Origin: Chara braunii
Taxonomy: Eukaryota; Streptophyta; Charophyceae; Charales; Characeae
Assembly (NCBI GenBank): GCA_003427395.1
Contig: BFEA01000697.1
Span: 218,239-282,238 of the forward strand
DNA length: 64,000 nucleotides
Direction: 5' to 3'
The translations under genes were made by a program, and so were the position numbers. Shown here piece by piece: positions 12,253 to 24,409 of the stretch. The first letter of the stretch is position 1. The number at the start of each line of letters is the position of its first letter. The notes beneath the pieces are model-generated. The model was not told the origin of the DNA. It searched no databases and saw only the letters and a list, made by a program, of their open reading frames with translations.

Positions 12253-12822
12253 ATAATCAGAAGTAGATGGTCAAAATTAGTCGGACAAGAGGCAGACCGT
12301 ATCTCACAAATCCCATGGAAGAAGTTCAAATCAATCAGACCTGTTAAAATTCGGAGTCTCCAATGGCTTATCACATACGTGGCACTACCGGTCAACTGAT
12401 GGCTCCACAAGCGAAGACGAAGGAGTGATCCTAACAGTTTGGACCTATGCACAGTCTGTTCGGATAACGAGTCAGAAGATATAATTCACTGCCTAATTCG
12501 CTGCAAGGAAGCTACGGAATATTGGGCCAGGGCCTCGGACCTCTGGAACTCCCTTTTCACATCACCCCTCCCTGAACATCCCATCCAACTTCTTTTCTGG
12601 ACTAACATTCCTACTGATTTCAACAACGCTGAGAAGGCATGGTATGGCATGATCAGAAAAGTGACGCTCTGGTCGATCTGGAAGGAGAGATGCAGCAGAA
12701 CCATCGAGGGACTATCAACTCCGAGAGAAATGGTTTGGGTGGAGACAAGGACCCTGATCCAGGCAGAGATCCTATGCAGATGGCACAAGATGAGACTCTC
12801 GATGCCTGAAGATGAAGATTGA
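12253..12822 (+). pseudogene. LINE ORF2 C-terminus with RT-associated zinc finger
   Basis: From 12439 the frame encodes LDLCTVCSDNESEDIIHCLI then RCKEATEYW, the Cys-x2-Cys...His...Cys pattern of the zf-RVT domain that ends plant L1 ORF2. Upstream, 12253-12400 encodes basic residues and SLQWLITY, also typical, with a TGA at 12399-12401. The frame ends at TGA 12820-12822. About 170 bases of possible 3' UTR follow; I see no clear poly(A) tail. Confidence 0.85.
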
Positions 12823-12999
12823 CAGCGCAGTATCTTCTCCAAATTCGTCAAGGTCTGGCTGGTGGGGGGGGAAATAGCAGAGATAAGAGACTCCAACCTA
12901 CGATGGAAAAATTGGCACAACTCGGGAACCAGCGGGAGAAGCTCAATACCTTACTCAATGGGGGGCCCACATGATCCACAGGCTACATAAGGAGTAACA

Positions 13000-13760
13000 A
13001 CAACCTTTATTTCAATGTGGAAGCATTTTCGTTCCTTAGTTCTCCTAGCTGATAAAAGCCTATTTGACAGGTTTCCATAGGGGAATCTGAGAGGGAGTTC
13101 AGAGAAAGGCAAGCTGACAGTCAATCCTCCTATAAGGGGCAATCAATGCTGGTCAACGTTCCTTCGACCAGACGGAAGGAAGCGTGCGCGTGAGCGTGTT
13201 CTATGATGCATCAAATTTTTGACTTGCCGGGGGAATAGGAACCGGAGTGACGCTCCCCACAAAAAAAAAAAAGAGCATCCAAACTTCATGCGCTACAGGT
13301 GGCATCTGATGTGTCACAGGGAACAGATGGGAAAATATTTATCTTGTTTAGGGTCTAGGGTTTAGGGTTGAGGCTTTGGAAGTTTGGACAGAAACAAGAC
13401 AAGCAGGGGCTAGATTGCCAGAGATTTCTCTGTGGCTCAAATGCGGGGCTTAGGGTTTTAGACAGAATTGGTAGCAGTGGTAGCTCATCAGACCTTTCTT
13501 GCTTTTCATGTTTTATTCGACAGGTTCTTATAGTAATCCTGAGAGGAAAGGTGGAAGCAGGGCAAGCTGGCAGTTAATCCTCTACGAGCTTGGAGCAATC
13601 AATGTTGATCTGGGTTCCTTCGGCCAGACGGAAGGAAGCGTGAGAGTGTCCTATGATGTAATTATTTTTCATGATTTGCCGGTGGAATAGGAACCGGATG
13701 TAATTATTTTTCCTGACTTGCCGGTGGAATAGGAACCGGACTGATGCTCCCCAGAATGGA
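13000..13760. repeat. Diverged direct duplication (about 260 bp units)
   Basis: 13000-13260 and 13495-13760 match in order: a TTTGACAGGTT-like start, GAGAGG, GCAAGCTG, CAATCAATG, CCAGACGGAAGGAAGCGTG, GCCGG-GGAATAGGAACCGGA, GCTCCCCA. The second unit has a further internal duplication of about 44 bases (ATGTAATTATTTTTC...GGTGGAATAGGAACCGG at 13653-13697 and 13698-13739). There is no coding potential. Confidence 0.7.
13346..13373 (+). repeat. Interstitial telomere-like repeat (TTTAGGG type)
   Basis: GTTTAGGGTCTAGGGTTTAG continues to GGTTGAGG, about four imperfect units of the plant-type telomere heptamer. A further GCTTAGGGTTTTAG lies near 13448. The block is short and degenerate. Confidence 0.6.
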
Positions 13761-13897
13761 AATGGAGCCAGGGCCATAAAAAATACACTTGCAGGACCGC
13801 TGCCAGTACACCCTAAATCGAGGAAAAAAGAGAAGGCAACGGGACTGTCAGATATACCTGTTGCAGGGCCACTGCACAATCCGCTACTCTCCAAATG

Positions 13898-13965
13898 CAC
13901 AAAAGATGGCGGTGTATCTTTCCGTGTTCTAGTTTTCCACAATTGGAGAGTAGTAGAGCGAGGGC
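13898..13965 (-). repeat. Short interspersed repeat 'GGCGGTGTATCTTTCC', copy 2
   Basis: GCACAAAAGATGGCGGTGTA then TCTTTCCGTGTTCTAG matches the consensus closely. It is followed by the flank GAGAGTAGTAGAGCGAGGGC, which is shared in reverse with 35008-35034. Confidence 0.75.
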
Positions 13966-14149
13966 CTATAGACCCTTTTTTTTTTTTGGTTGTTGGACGT
14001 GACTAAAACTATGGTCAGATAGTGCAAGATGCCCCCCAAAAAATTTCTTTTGTAGAATAGCATTTTTGCGAGGGGGGACAGGGTGTGCTACCACACCCCG
14101 CCCCTCCCCTTTTTTTTTCCCACCCCCTAATTTTCACCATGTTTCGCAT

Positions 14150-14232
14150 CACATGCGCGCGCATGCATGCATGTGCGCTGTGCGGCGCACGTGGCGGCAC
14201 GAAACGCACGTGATGCGCCACAAGTATGGAAA
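14150..14232 (-). repeat. GC-rich module, copy 2 (reverse)
   Basis: An alternating GCGCGCATGCATGCATGTGC patch leads through CGGCGCACGTGGCGGCAC to CGCCACAAGTATGG, the reverse complement of the CCATACTTGCGGCG boundary of the other modules. Confidence 0.6.
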
Positions 14233-14719
14233 ATTGTGTCAGGTGCGCCATCTCGTGCTCAATTACAACAAATACCTTTCAGTCCCCTTCTGTTTTATAG
14301 TCTCCTTGTCTTGCACCTGGTTTCAGCTTCCGACCTTCGCTACTATCTTCCCCCATGCCCCACCCTGATCATTAATGTATGCAAGCTCTCTGTACCATTC
14401 TGATAATGTCATGATGAAAGTGTTTGACGGAAGGCGGTAATGAAGCCACACAGCATGTGTTCAGTTTGAATTGTCAAGGCACATGGCAGCAGTGCAAAGT
14501 GGAATTGTGATTGTGTTGCAGTTTTAAAGCATGATGCGGTGCTGTGCTTCTTCGGTCTTGTGGCTATGTGTTGGCCTCCTAATTCTGATTGTCGTTGTGT
14601 GTGTGACTTCCAATGTGCTCTTGTGTTTGCCTAATTGGGATTTATGTGGCCTTTAATGATGTATGAATGCTGCATGGACCCTGGATATCCTTTGGTTGAC
14701 TATCAGCCCCTTTTCGCAG
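14233..14719. other. Putative host intron sequence
   Basis: T-rich, moderately unique sequence ending in a pyrimidine tract and CAG at 14717-14719, the acceptor of the next exon. I see no repeat or ORF of note. Confidence 0.4.
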
Positions 14720-14806
14720 GCTTGAAGGGCGTATTTGACCTTAACCGTGGGCTGGGTGCATCTTGCCTTGCGGATTTTGATGACGCAATTACGAAGAATT
14801 ATGCTG
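14720..14806 (+). CDS. Exon of EMB8/YheT-like alpha/beta hydrolase
   Basis: An 87-base exon lies between an acceptor (CCCCTTTTCGCAG) and a donor (GTGAGC at 14807). In frame it reads LKGVFDLNRGLGASCLADFD, then DAITKNYA, ending in codon phase 1. The Phe-Asp-x-Ala-Ile-Thr pattern is the family's conserved '(E/A)FD-ait' segment that precedes the G-Y/F-x-(S/A)-x-x-x-YY block. That block is exactly what begins the exon at 31167, and the split Gly codon (G|GG) is completed in phase. Such proteins are hydrolases of the embryogenesis-associated EMB8/ABHD1-3/YheT group; substrates are mostly unknown. The catalytic Ser exon (upstream) and the Asp/His exons (downstream) are not in the window. Confidence 0.72.
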
Positions 14807-17611
14807 GTGAGCTCACACTCCCCCATCCATCACAGACAATTGACTGGATGGAAAGTTGCCACCGTGGATTAATTCTGCAATTCTTTTGGATCTTTTGTCT
14901 GGTATATGCATGAATGCAGGCAGCAGTCCAAGTGATGGAGGTCACTGTGTACATTCATTGCACTCTGTCAGTTGCACGTGCTTTATGCTTTTGTAATGAC
15001 CTGCCAAACACGGACTGAGAGACACAGCTGGTTTCTGAGTTTTGCTCATGAAATGTATGCCTTGCTGAGTTTCCCACTTGTCGCTGAGTTTTCTGAGTCT
15101 GTGTGGGTGCGTGCTTGCTGGTCTGCATGCCTGTCTGAGTGCTTGTCGGCTTGAGTGTGTGACCCGCAAGGGCACTTGTTCAGAAGGCCCCCGAAGGGCC
15201 GGTACTTACCTGTGGCCGTGACATTGAGGGTTGCAGAAGTGGCGGGGAAAGAGGCCCGCGACACTTGCAGCGGAAAACAGTCGAGTAGCAGGTAGGCCGG
15301 TACCACACCCAGTAGAGGTAGATATGCCGGGTATTCAAGGCGGAGCAGACGAAGACAAAAGTTGGCATTTTTAGCGGCCAGGTAGTTGTAGGCTAGGTCT
15401 AGGCGGGTACCAGTCCAACCAGTCTGAGTCTAGGGCCTGTACGGGCAATATCAGAGTCTGCAATGATGTTTCCCTTCGAAAGGGAGGAGGTACTGGTTGC
15501 TTGGAGGCCGCGCGACCTAGGAAGTCACTCGGCAAGAGGCAATCAGGCGGCTATCTCCAGGAGGAGCAAAGAGCTCCTCATTGTCGGTGTGAAAGTTTGG
15601 AGCGCTGGCTGGAGCAGTGCTAGCATCAGAGCAGCGCTGCGGGGAGGAGCAAGTCAGGACGAGGAAGAAGACCAAGACTAGGAGGGAGGAGCGCCAGATG
15701 TACTTACCTGGCTATGGTGGATACCATCTTCATCACCTTGGTGGGCGCTGCCTCTGGAAGGGCCCCGGGTGTTGAACTGCACCAAGAAGCTTTGAGGCAG
15801 AGTTAGAGCAGTCATAGCTGCTTTGTGTTGTCCTTTGCACAGCAGGGCGGTGCCCTGGTAGTCCGCCATAACCTCGGTCGTGAGAGGAGGAGGAAGAAGG
15901 GTGGCCATGGCTATGGTGGACCTCATGTGATGCCTGCAGTAGAAGAGGGATTTGGACATTGATTCTGGTTCAGCCATTCAACATTATTTAATGATTATTA
16001 TTATTTCTTGTTTGAATAAGAGGGAAGGAGATGAGGAGGAGGAGAGTGGTTGGCGAATCTTTCTGCAATTGGACGGCATTGTACTTTCTGATGAATGTGT
16101 ACTTCGAAATTGGCCTGGATCATAACACTATATGTACAAAGTACTACACACACCAAAAGCATATGATTATCGCAGAGTCTTGAACATGTTACAGGAGCTA
16201 AAACGAGAAGTTACAAGTTTTGGAGTGATGTGTCAACAGTAAATCAGGACTGGTGTGAGTTTTCACTCTCCCTTCTCCATGCAAGTGTTAGTTGTTGTTG
16301 TTATGACTGCAGGGTCTATGAGATCCAACTGGTTCGATGTACCTGTTGGAAGTCAGTGGACCAATAGTACCTGCCTAACCGAAAAGGATCTAGTAACAGG
16401 AAAGCACTGACAATCTCATCAGTAATCGGGAAGGGGTCTATGCATCTGCACAATACAGATTTCATTCTGTGACATAGAGACAGCTCCGGAATCGAGGTTT
16501 TACATACCACAACCTTCTAATCTTGTAGCTAAATGCCACATATAAAGGCAAACCAGCTTGGCGCCTGGACCTGACAATACCACACGTGACGTGTTTGTAA
16601 GTTAGAAACGGGATGCGGTCCCGTGAGCTTGGGGAGCGATGAGCTGTTGAGGCGCCCTTAACCAGGTGACTCTGAAAGGTACAGGTATGTCACATGGTGA
16701 AGCTATCATAGGTTATCAATGCACGCACGCTTGCAAACTCACCGGCAAAAGTACCCCATTTGGTCCTGTTTTTGGTGTACAAGGACAACAGTCTGTCATT
16801 CCGGGTGTGGGGACACTAAATTCCAATCCATCCTTCTACCGAGTCGTGTACCATTTGAAAGATAACATCATGACCTGAGATGCCCAAGTTTCAGTGATGT
16901 CAATGACATATTGACATCAACACTGGGCAATCGTTGCATGACCCGAACAGCCACTTTGACTCGTAGAACCATGGAACTCAGAGGCCGCTCTTTAGTGAGG
17001 GGTTGATAAGTTGAGAACTGTTTTCTTTTTTTTTTTATCCTCTTCTGAAAACAATTCCTTATGGTCCTGGCTCCTCTCTATTCTGGGGAGCAGCAGCCTG
17101 GTGTGTTCTCCACAGGCAGATCGAAAATAACAATTTTACTTTACGCTTTTTGTTACGGCCAAGGACACCCCAGTAGGATTGACTACTCTGCTGTGGAGGA
17201 TTGACCGACCGGTGAGCCCAGAGTTTGCTTCTGAGTCCGCAGCCCCCTTCTGACCTGTCCTGAGCCCCAGAAACATTCCATTCCCTCTTTACCTGTCTAG
17301 TTGTCTGTCCCTTCTTTTGTCCCTCTTTACTGCTTGAAGTTCCCTGCCAGCTATCCTGCTTCTGTCCTTAGTTTTTTTGTTTTCTGTTACTTGAGAGCTT
17401 AGTTTGACTCCAGGAATACCTCCTTCTGTTTCCCAGTACAATTTGACCCTCTGACTAAGCTGCCCGAACAAGTAGCTGCTTGGACTAACCCTCCATGACA
17501 TGGTGATGTGAGGGGTCCATTTTCCGAACTCTGGTCTGTATGTTCCCCATTTATGTTTTCTCTGTGCTCTGACTCCCTGTGACAGGGATCTTGGTCATCT
17601 GGCACCGCTCC

Positions 17612-17990
17612 ACAAATTTTAACACCCTCCCATGATCGGCAGTGTTTGTTCTTGCATCAACCATTCTTTTTCTGTTTTGAAGAACAGGTCCTCGTGGTCC
17701 TTGCTACTGTCCATTCCGGGGAGCTTCAGTCCACTCCCAATTGACCGGCAAGTTGAATGAAGAACATACATGCACCCACTCCATGCTTTCTTGGCTCATC
17801 TGTCACCGCTCGACAAATTTTAACACCCTCCCATGATAGGCAGTGTTTGTTCTTGCATCAACCATTCTTCTTCTGTTTTGAAGAACATGTCCTCATGGTC
17901 CTTGCTGCTGTCGTTTCCGGGAAGCTTCTCTCCACTCCCAAGTTGAATGAAAAATATACGTGCACCCACTCCATGGTTCCTCCCGTTTGG
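17612..17990. repeat. Two-copy tandem duplication, period about 199
   Basis: ACAAATTTTAACACCCTCCC at 17612 recurs at 17811. Each is followed by ATGAT-GGCAGTGTTTGTTC, GAAGAACA-GTCCTC-TGGTCC and GTGCACCCACTCCATG-like text. A third, weaker copy of the CTTATGGTCCTGGCTCC part lies at 17057-17100. It lies inside the intron and is non-coding. Confidence 0.8.
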
Positions 17991-19385
17991 TCGAAGGAAC
18001 CCTGAGCAGCCTTGATTACTCCTTAATCAGGAATATTGACTATTAGAAAGTCTTGCTCTTCTGCATATCCTCTGAGACTCAGGTGCTCTGACCGTGTTGA
18101 ATAGAAGCGATTCACCCAGATGTAGGGAAGGGACTGACTTTGACCACTGACTGGATTGAGAGCAGGCTGCGGTTCCAGTGCATGAAAGGATGCAGAGCTG
18201 TTTGATCTTCAGCCTCAAAGTCCCGCTGACTTATTTCCACAGGGGTAGCTGTCATTCATCCTGGGCCTGATCCTTTTCCTTCAATGCGGAGTATTGCTGT
18301 CAAGCCAGTTTCCTTTCCTCTGGCAGCAAATATGCACACGACGCTTCCTTCCCTCCAGGCCAAGAGTATTGTCTCTGGCTGCAGCCTTTGACTAATTACA
18401 CAGTCCTTAGCATATCAGCGTTGAAATATGATATGACCCTCCTGTTTCTTCCACCAATGATGTTTTGGACTGTAGGACATTCACCATCCTCTTCTCTTTC
18501 CCCCTCCACTGAATCCCAAATGGTAGAGTAAGGACCAGCAGGTTCCTAATAATCAATTTGTCATGGTAGTGCAAGGACCTGCAGGGTCCTGAAAAATTGA
18601 ATGCAGGGTAACGTTATCATCATATCACTGATGCATCAAAAATTAGCCGGAGTATCATGGGAGTTCACAATCCCACACATCCAAGCATCTTGCTAACAAA
18701 GTTTTGTGGCTCTCCAATCCCCTCGGGCAGGGGACCTCATAGCACGGCCCAACCGGTTCTATTTTAGCATAGCACTCATCATCCACCAATGCCAAAGTGT
18801 AATTCTCCTCCCAAAATTTTTCTCACCTCAGCAGGAGTTTTCTCTCTCTTAGCTCTCATCTTAGTGTTAATCAGTTTGTATTACTTCGTTACACTCAGCA
18901 ATATGCTTCAAATTTGGAAGTGACAGTTCGTCTGGCCACAGGCTTCCTGATGTCCAGTAACCCTCGTTCACATTGTGACCTGTGACCATAATACAGGGAA
19001 TCGCAGTTGTTGGCTCATTCACATCACGACCATGGCTTGCCACATTGGTACTGGGAATATGTGGTGGTTGCCAGCTAAAGCCATGCTGATGTTAGATGTC
19101 AATAATGGGGCTTGTCCGATAATAGACTTTGATGGATTCAAAAGCACCGAAGAATCAGCATCTGGTAAGTGCTCTTCTTTGGACATGTATACCGTGTGAA
19201 CTTGGTGCTTGGCTGAAGTTTCTCTCCTAGTAGCCTTGGTCCAGTTACAAGAGCAGAGGTCAGGACCAGAAAACAGACGTTTCCTGGGTCTTTTCCCACA
19301 CAAGTGGGTCTGAAGACTCTAAACTTGCCTATCAGTATATGACCCGTTGTTGTTTAGGACTGCATGCCTTACGATTCCACTACTT

Positions 19386-19706
19386 TGTAGAGTCGTACAC
19401 TAAAGCCTAGATCAGACTGGACCTAGCAGGGTTGTACCTAGGCCCTATTGGTCATTCTATGAACCCTGTACGCTTCTCTAAGATCTTGATGGTCCAGCAA
19501 GTGATGTTACACCTCTCGCGAACCCCTACGACAAGATAGGGGCCATTGTAGAGTCGTAGACTAAAGCCTAGATCAAACTGGACCTAGCAGGGTTGTACCT
19601 TGGCCCTATTGGTCATTCTATGAACCCTGTACGCTTCTCTAAGATCTTGATGGTCCAGCAAGTGATGTTACACCTCTCGCGAACCCCTACGACAAGATAG
19701 GGGCCA
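19386..19706. repeat. Near-identical 161-bp tandem duplication
   Basis: TGTAGAGTCGTA-ACTAAAGCC at about 19386 restarts at about 19547, and both copies run to ACGACAAGATAGGGGCCAT. I count only a few differences (CAGACTGG/CAAACTGG, TACCTAGG/TACCTTGG, TACACT/TAGACT), so it is young relative to the surrounding element. Confidence 0.85.
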
Positions 19707-20262
19707 TGTGAGGCACAACTTACCTTGGCCCAAGTGGCTGTCACCACCTTAGGACAAGTGTATCCCCATCGAGCTACCGAACAACGTGTGAAAGCTGCGC
19801 AGAGGTGGCCAACCAAGGACGTTTCTCGTTTGTTGTACCATAGGGGGTACGCGCGGTCGAACGCCTTAATCGGACCCGTACACGGAACATCGCTCTGGGG
19901 GCTGATCTCCCAAGCGCGGCTTTGTGTCGGTCGACTAGGACGGTCCAGCTAACCATGCGATACACTTTACAAAAACAAAATCAAACTCTATACATAATTT
20001 GTGCCTAGGCCCTTTTTCACATTCGACCCATAACCTTTTGACCACAGAAATAGACAACATCGTGCGCGGGACTCCGAATAAAAATCGCGGCGATATAGAC
20101 CTTGTCATATTGACTAGCCATGCATGAATATGCAAGCAGTCGCAAGAATGGCGTACTATGCGGCGTGCATGACCATGCGGTCCTCATTAATTTTAAGGAT
20201 CGCTTTCGACACTCAAATGTCGATTGATACACATCTTGAGAGGTTAATCTCTTGATGCTTGA

Positions 20263-20280
20263 CAATCGCGAGTGCGATTG
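20263..20280 (-). other. Conserved hairpin CAATCGC/GCGATTG in E3
   Basis: A perfect 7-bp stem with loop GAGT (+ strand). The equivalent position in E1 (46817-46835) has CAACCGC/GCGGTTG, a paired T:A to C:G change that preserves pairing. The flanks align clearly (GATTAATCTCTTGA-GCT-GACAA). Confidence 0.75.
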
Positions 20281-20910
20281 CAAGACATACCCTCCTTTGC
20301 ACCCTGCGAGAGTGAGCGGTTCGGCCTCTTTGTGGCGGCAAGACGCCGTTGACCTGTTAGAGGAGGCTCCATCTTCGAAGGCCTTCGGACAGGTCAAGGG
20401 GTTTGACTTTGACAGCCACCACGGGTTTCCACGTCCAATTATAAAGATTTAGAAAGCAACAATAAAAGGGGTCTCTCTTTTCTCTTAATACGATTTTGCT
20501 CGATCTTTACACATGGTCAAAAGTAGACCGCTCAGATACACAAATATAATTATAACGGGGTTATAGGACACAATGTGATCACTCTCACAATCACATCGTG
20601 ACTTCCTTTCAAATATAGAAATGATCGCAAGCAAAGTCAAATTTGGACTTCAACTCACATAGCATACCTGCAATCACACCAGAGATTCAACATTGACAGA
20701 CCACACACTACTCTCTGCACTCATAACCCTTGTTGTATACATACAAGCCCCAACCTTTGTCCCACCTTCCAAAATAAAGCACTCGGTCCTTTTTAAATGA
20801 CCATGTAATAAAAGTTTGGGTAAAAACCCAAAAAAACAATTCAACCCATTGGGGTTGAGGTCGTATGTTGAGTTGTGAAAATGAGTTCAAAGTTTAATCA
20901 TAAACCGATG

Positions 20911-20928
20911 TGTTATCAAAAGATAACA
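20911..20928 (-). other. Conserved hairpin TGTTATC/GATAACA in E3
   Basis: A perfect 7-bp stem with loop AAAA. The E1 counterpart at 47463-47479 has the same stem with loop AGT. Downstream GAAGA and GCTGAA-CTAGTC are shared, so the alignment is secure. Confidence 0.75.
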
Positions 20929-21289
20929 GAAGACTATATTCGCAGGATTGGGCTGAAACTAGTCAGATCTTGAATCAAAATGACCAAGAGGACTTGTAAC
21001 GCAACATAGGGCAATCTCCAAAGCAAAACTTTCAAGTGTATGGAGAATATAACCCCCATATCACATTTCACCCAACTTCTCCCTATACTAAGTCAAAACC
21101 TATCTCTATATGATATCAGAAATCAGGGAAAGTGTACGGAGAATTAAACCCCCATATCACATTTCACCCAACTTTTCCCTATACTAAGTCAAAACCTGTC
21201 TCTATATGATATCAGAAATCAGGGAAAATTTTGGCAGCATCTCCCCTGTATGAGGTAGATTGTCGAAGTTTTCATTACCAAATATAGTC

Positions 21290-22850
21290 TTTTGTTTTTT
21301 CAAACAACTGCCCGTATGGGAAATAGGGGTACTAGTATGAGTAGACGCCTCTGTCTCCCTCGGGGAGACTCCATCTATTGGTGGGGGCCAATACCTGTTG
21401 GAAATCGGGTCCAACGTCCCTTACACAACCATTTCAACCACGCTGAGATGTTTCTGTCTTCCACCTGCCAGCATTGATTACCTTGAAGACACAGGATTGA
21501 TTGAGCAGGCTCAAATAGGGAGGAAAAGGGGCCTCTTCAGCCCTGTTGTTGGGCGCCCGAACTGTGTGATCATCCAGCCCCCGTGTCTTCGCTATAATTG
21601 TCTTTCCCTCACTCTGCTCCATACCACTGGAGATCCACCATTGACAGACCATGAGGTTTAAGGGGTCGGGGAAGTCCAAAGGGGAGCGCAACAGTATTGT
21701 TGCATCCACTGTAGTCCAATCTTGAAAGCATATTATATAGTCTCGTCTCATATTATCCTCTCCGCATTCTAGGAGATTGCCTCCTTCCCAAAGAACATAC
21801 GCCATTTTGCCCCCCTGGTCACTTCCCTGCCAATCCCTTGAGAATTGCTTGATGGCCTATGCTATGTCTTTTTTGATATGGATTTGATCTGGTTTAGTCG
21901 GCCATTGTATTGTAAGTTCCTCCTGAACATAATGTTTAAATCGCTCGGTCATTTCCTCGCCCTCTATTCTTACTTTTTCAATAGATAATATACATTGTTT
22001 CCTCCAAAGTGCCCAAATAACGACTCTCCTCCCGATCTTGAACATGTTCTATTCAAAACTGTTGTTCGTAGGGGAGAACCATGTTTCACACTTTCCAGTC
22101 CCACGGTCATCAGGCTTTGTGCCCAGAAACCCCCAAATCCGATCCCACCAGCGCCAGGTAAGGATCGCCCCCAGACATTGGAGAAAAATATGCTCTATAG
22201 TCTCGGGGATCTTGTGGGCAGGAAAGGTTGTCAGATAGGATGTGCACCATGGTGTGGCTAAACCCTTTTCCGTGGGGAGGCAGCGGTGCTCTATTTGCCA
22301 TTGCACGGAGGCCATCGTTGTTGGTGTGGCCTTTGTGGCGGTGAACCACCGGATGGGGCAGAGGCAGTCCCTTCCCACATTCAGATGGGATATGCAGCGC
22401 TCCCGCACGGTGCTTTGAAGGTCAACCCGAGGCCTGAGAAGCCGGTAGGTAGCTTTCACAGACAGATGAAACAATTTCTTAATTTTTTTGGGTCTTATTT
22501 TGTCGGACAAATTCCATTGTCATTCCAACGGGTCAATGGGGAGTTTGGCGACCGGGGTTTCTAGGAGGAAAGCTACCTGCTCATCTTGTTCCCTCACTGC
22601 CCTAATTCTATACGAGTCCACCTTCTGCCACCTTTTCTTCTCATCATGCGGGTGCCTTACGAGGCGATTATCTGATTCCCGGCGGAAGAGGATTATCGGT
22701 ACTTCTTCCTCTCGTACCTCCATCACCCTACCTATATTCTCGGTCCCCCCCGCTGATGCTACCCAGTCCCCTTTTCGGAATCTCGGTCCCCCCCGCAACA
22801 TGCGCATCCAATCCAAGGCAATAGAGAAAATTAACTGATCCAGATTTTGT
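21290..22850 (-). pseudogene. 3' fragment of a second LINE, inserted in E3
   Basis: Minus-strand frames 22520-22816, 22049-22510 and 21857-22045 read in order as an ORF2 C-terminus. The parts seen are a basic connection segment, then ATPTTMASVQWQIEHRCLPT, IPETIEHIFLQCLGA (His and Cys ligands of the RT-associated zinc finger) and a tail with VVIWALWRKQC. Frameshifts separate the blocks. It interrupts E3 between similarity ending near 21285 and resuming near 22920. An A-rich stretch (GAAAAAACAAAAG on the minus strand) marks the 3' end. It is 5'-truncated, as is usual for LINE copies. Confidence 0.8.
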
Positions 22851-22929
22851 TCAATGTGGTGACAGTATTCAAGCTGGACCTCAAGTGATGTGCAGTTTTC
22901 CTTGTTCTTTCGTCATATGTAACTCCTTG

Positions 22930-23460
22930 AAACTACAAATATTTTGGCAGCACTCCCCTTAGGAAAAGTGCCTTTTGAGAATTTATACTCAGCTAGATAT
23001 GAGATCAAAGAACTATTTTGACTTTACAGAGTCAAACAGAGTCAAACTCTCTCATTTAATAAAAAAATGGGCAGCACTCTCTTTGGAAAGGTGTTTCTCA
23101 AATTTATACTAAGTCAGATATGAATTCAAAGACTTAATTGGAACCCTGCTAAGACAAAATGCAGCTAACTCTTCATATTTGTAGAAATTTCGGCAGCACT
23201 CTCTAGAAAAATGCCTTCCCAAAATTTGTACAAAGCTAAATATAATTAAAAATATTGACTTCACAAAGCGAAATTTTAACATCCCGACTTAGCAAAAATT
23301 TCGGCAGCATTTCGCTTAAAAAGGTTGGCTTCCCATATTTGTACTAAGATATATAACTCATTCAAAAGTTGAAATTTTGTAAAGGCAAAATTTGACTAAC
23401 TCTTTGGATTTGTAGAAATTTGGACATCATTTCCCGTAGTGAAGATAATTTTTCAAAATT
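22930..23460 (-). repeat. Diverged 110-130-bp tandem units in E3
   Basis: Five units each begin with AAATTTCGGCAGCA-T-like sequence (22941, 23070, 23190, 23300, 23417 approximately), followed by a CCTT-AGAAAAGTG-CTT segment and ATTTATAC-AAG-TA. The same units occur in E1 at 52985-53560, where the CCCGTAGAGAAAGTG form is clearer. Confidence 0.7.
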
Positions 23461-23689
23461 ATACAAACCCAATAATAAATTAACTCTGAAATGCAAAAAT
23501 TGAACCAACTCCTATAGCTCCTGCATATAGCGAGCATCTTAAGTAAATCTATCAGAAGATAACTTAGACTAGACTAACAATCATGCAGACACATGCAACC
23601 AGAGTAAGTCTCTCACCAAATTCTACATTGTTTCCACATACAAGTAATTGGTTGAATCTTTAAATGATTAACCCGTTACCCCATCTTAC

Positions 23690-24375
23690 ATAGAGCATTG
23701 ACTCATGCTCTTCATCGTAGAAACAATGTCGAACCCTTTGCCTTATACAATAAGTTGCACAACTACTTTTCTTTTTATTGGGCGTGTGACTAGACCATTT
23801 ATCTTGGAAACAATGTTTAACAAACCCAGAACTGTTTAAAGTCTCTCACCAAATTCCCAAGTTGTTTCCACATATAAGTAGTTGGTTGAATCTTCAGATG
23901 ATTAGCCCTTTACCCTATCTTACATGGAGCGTTGAGTCGTGTTCTTCATCTTAGAAACAATGCCCAAACCTTCGCCTTAGTTATACATAAAGTTGCACAA
24001 CTACTTTTTTTTTTATTGGGCGTGTGAATAGACCATTCATCTTAGAAATAATGTTTAATTAACTCTGAACTGTTTAATAGCTAAGTTATATATATCTCTC
24101 TGAGCTTAAATTTTAAAGTGGGCGTAGGACTGATCCATTCATCTAAGAAACAACGCTCAGTCGACCTATGTTACCTTCAATTACAACTCTTAATTATACT
24201 TTTGTATTTGTGATAAGGCTATAGGCATGTTTTAATATCTGATCCGTGGTCCATCGGGCCACATGATATTAAATTAATTTTTCAGGGCTACGGAGGGGTT
24301 ATAGGGGTAGGCTTGCCTACTCGACCCTTCCAGCGTTGCCTTCGTCTTGCAGCGCAGCGAAGCGTGGCACGACCC

Positions 24376-24409
<34 letters not shown>

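Larger units (their letters stand above)
3060..12990 (+). mobile_element. L1-type LINE, nearly full length but inactivated
   Basis: In order on the plus strand: a 1.3 kb pyrimidine-rich leader, ORF1 with a zinc knuckle, an apurinic endonuclease, a reverse transcriptase with an intact FADD motif, and a C-terminal Cys-His RT-associated zinc finger. This order matches plant L1-type non-LTR retrotransposons, which copy RNA at a nicked target. The element is broken by frameshifts, stops (for example TGA at 7833-7835) and a 1.2 kb insertion. One ORF1 frameshift is an assembly artefact at 4946. The 5' limit is set by the pyrimidine-rich tract and the 3' limit by the loss of recognisable coding; both are approximate and I found no clean target duplication. 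Confidence 0.85.

Noticed and set aside
18975-19199. Possible exon (frame MACHIGTGNMWWLPAKAML between TACAG and GTAAGT)
   Set aside because: The splice-like borders are good, but the peptide matches nothing I know. It also lies inside the intron whose flanking exons already join in phase.
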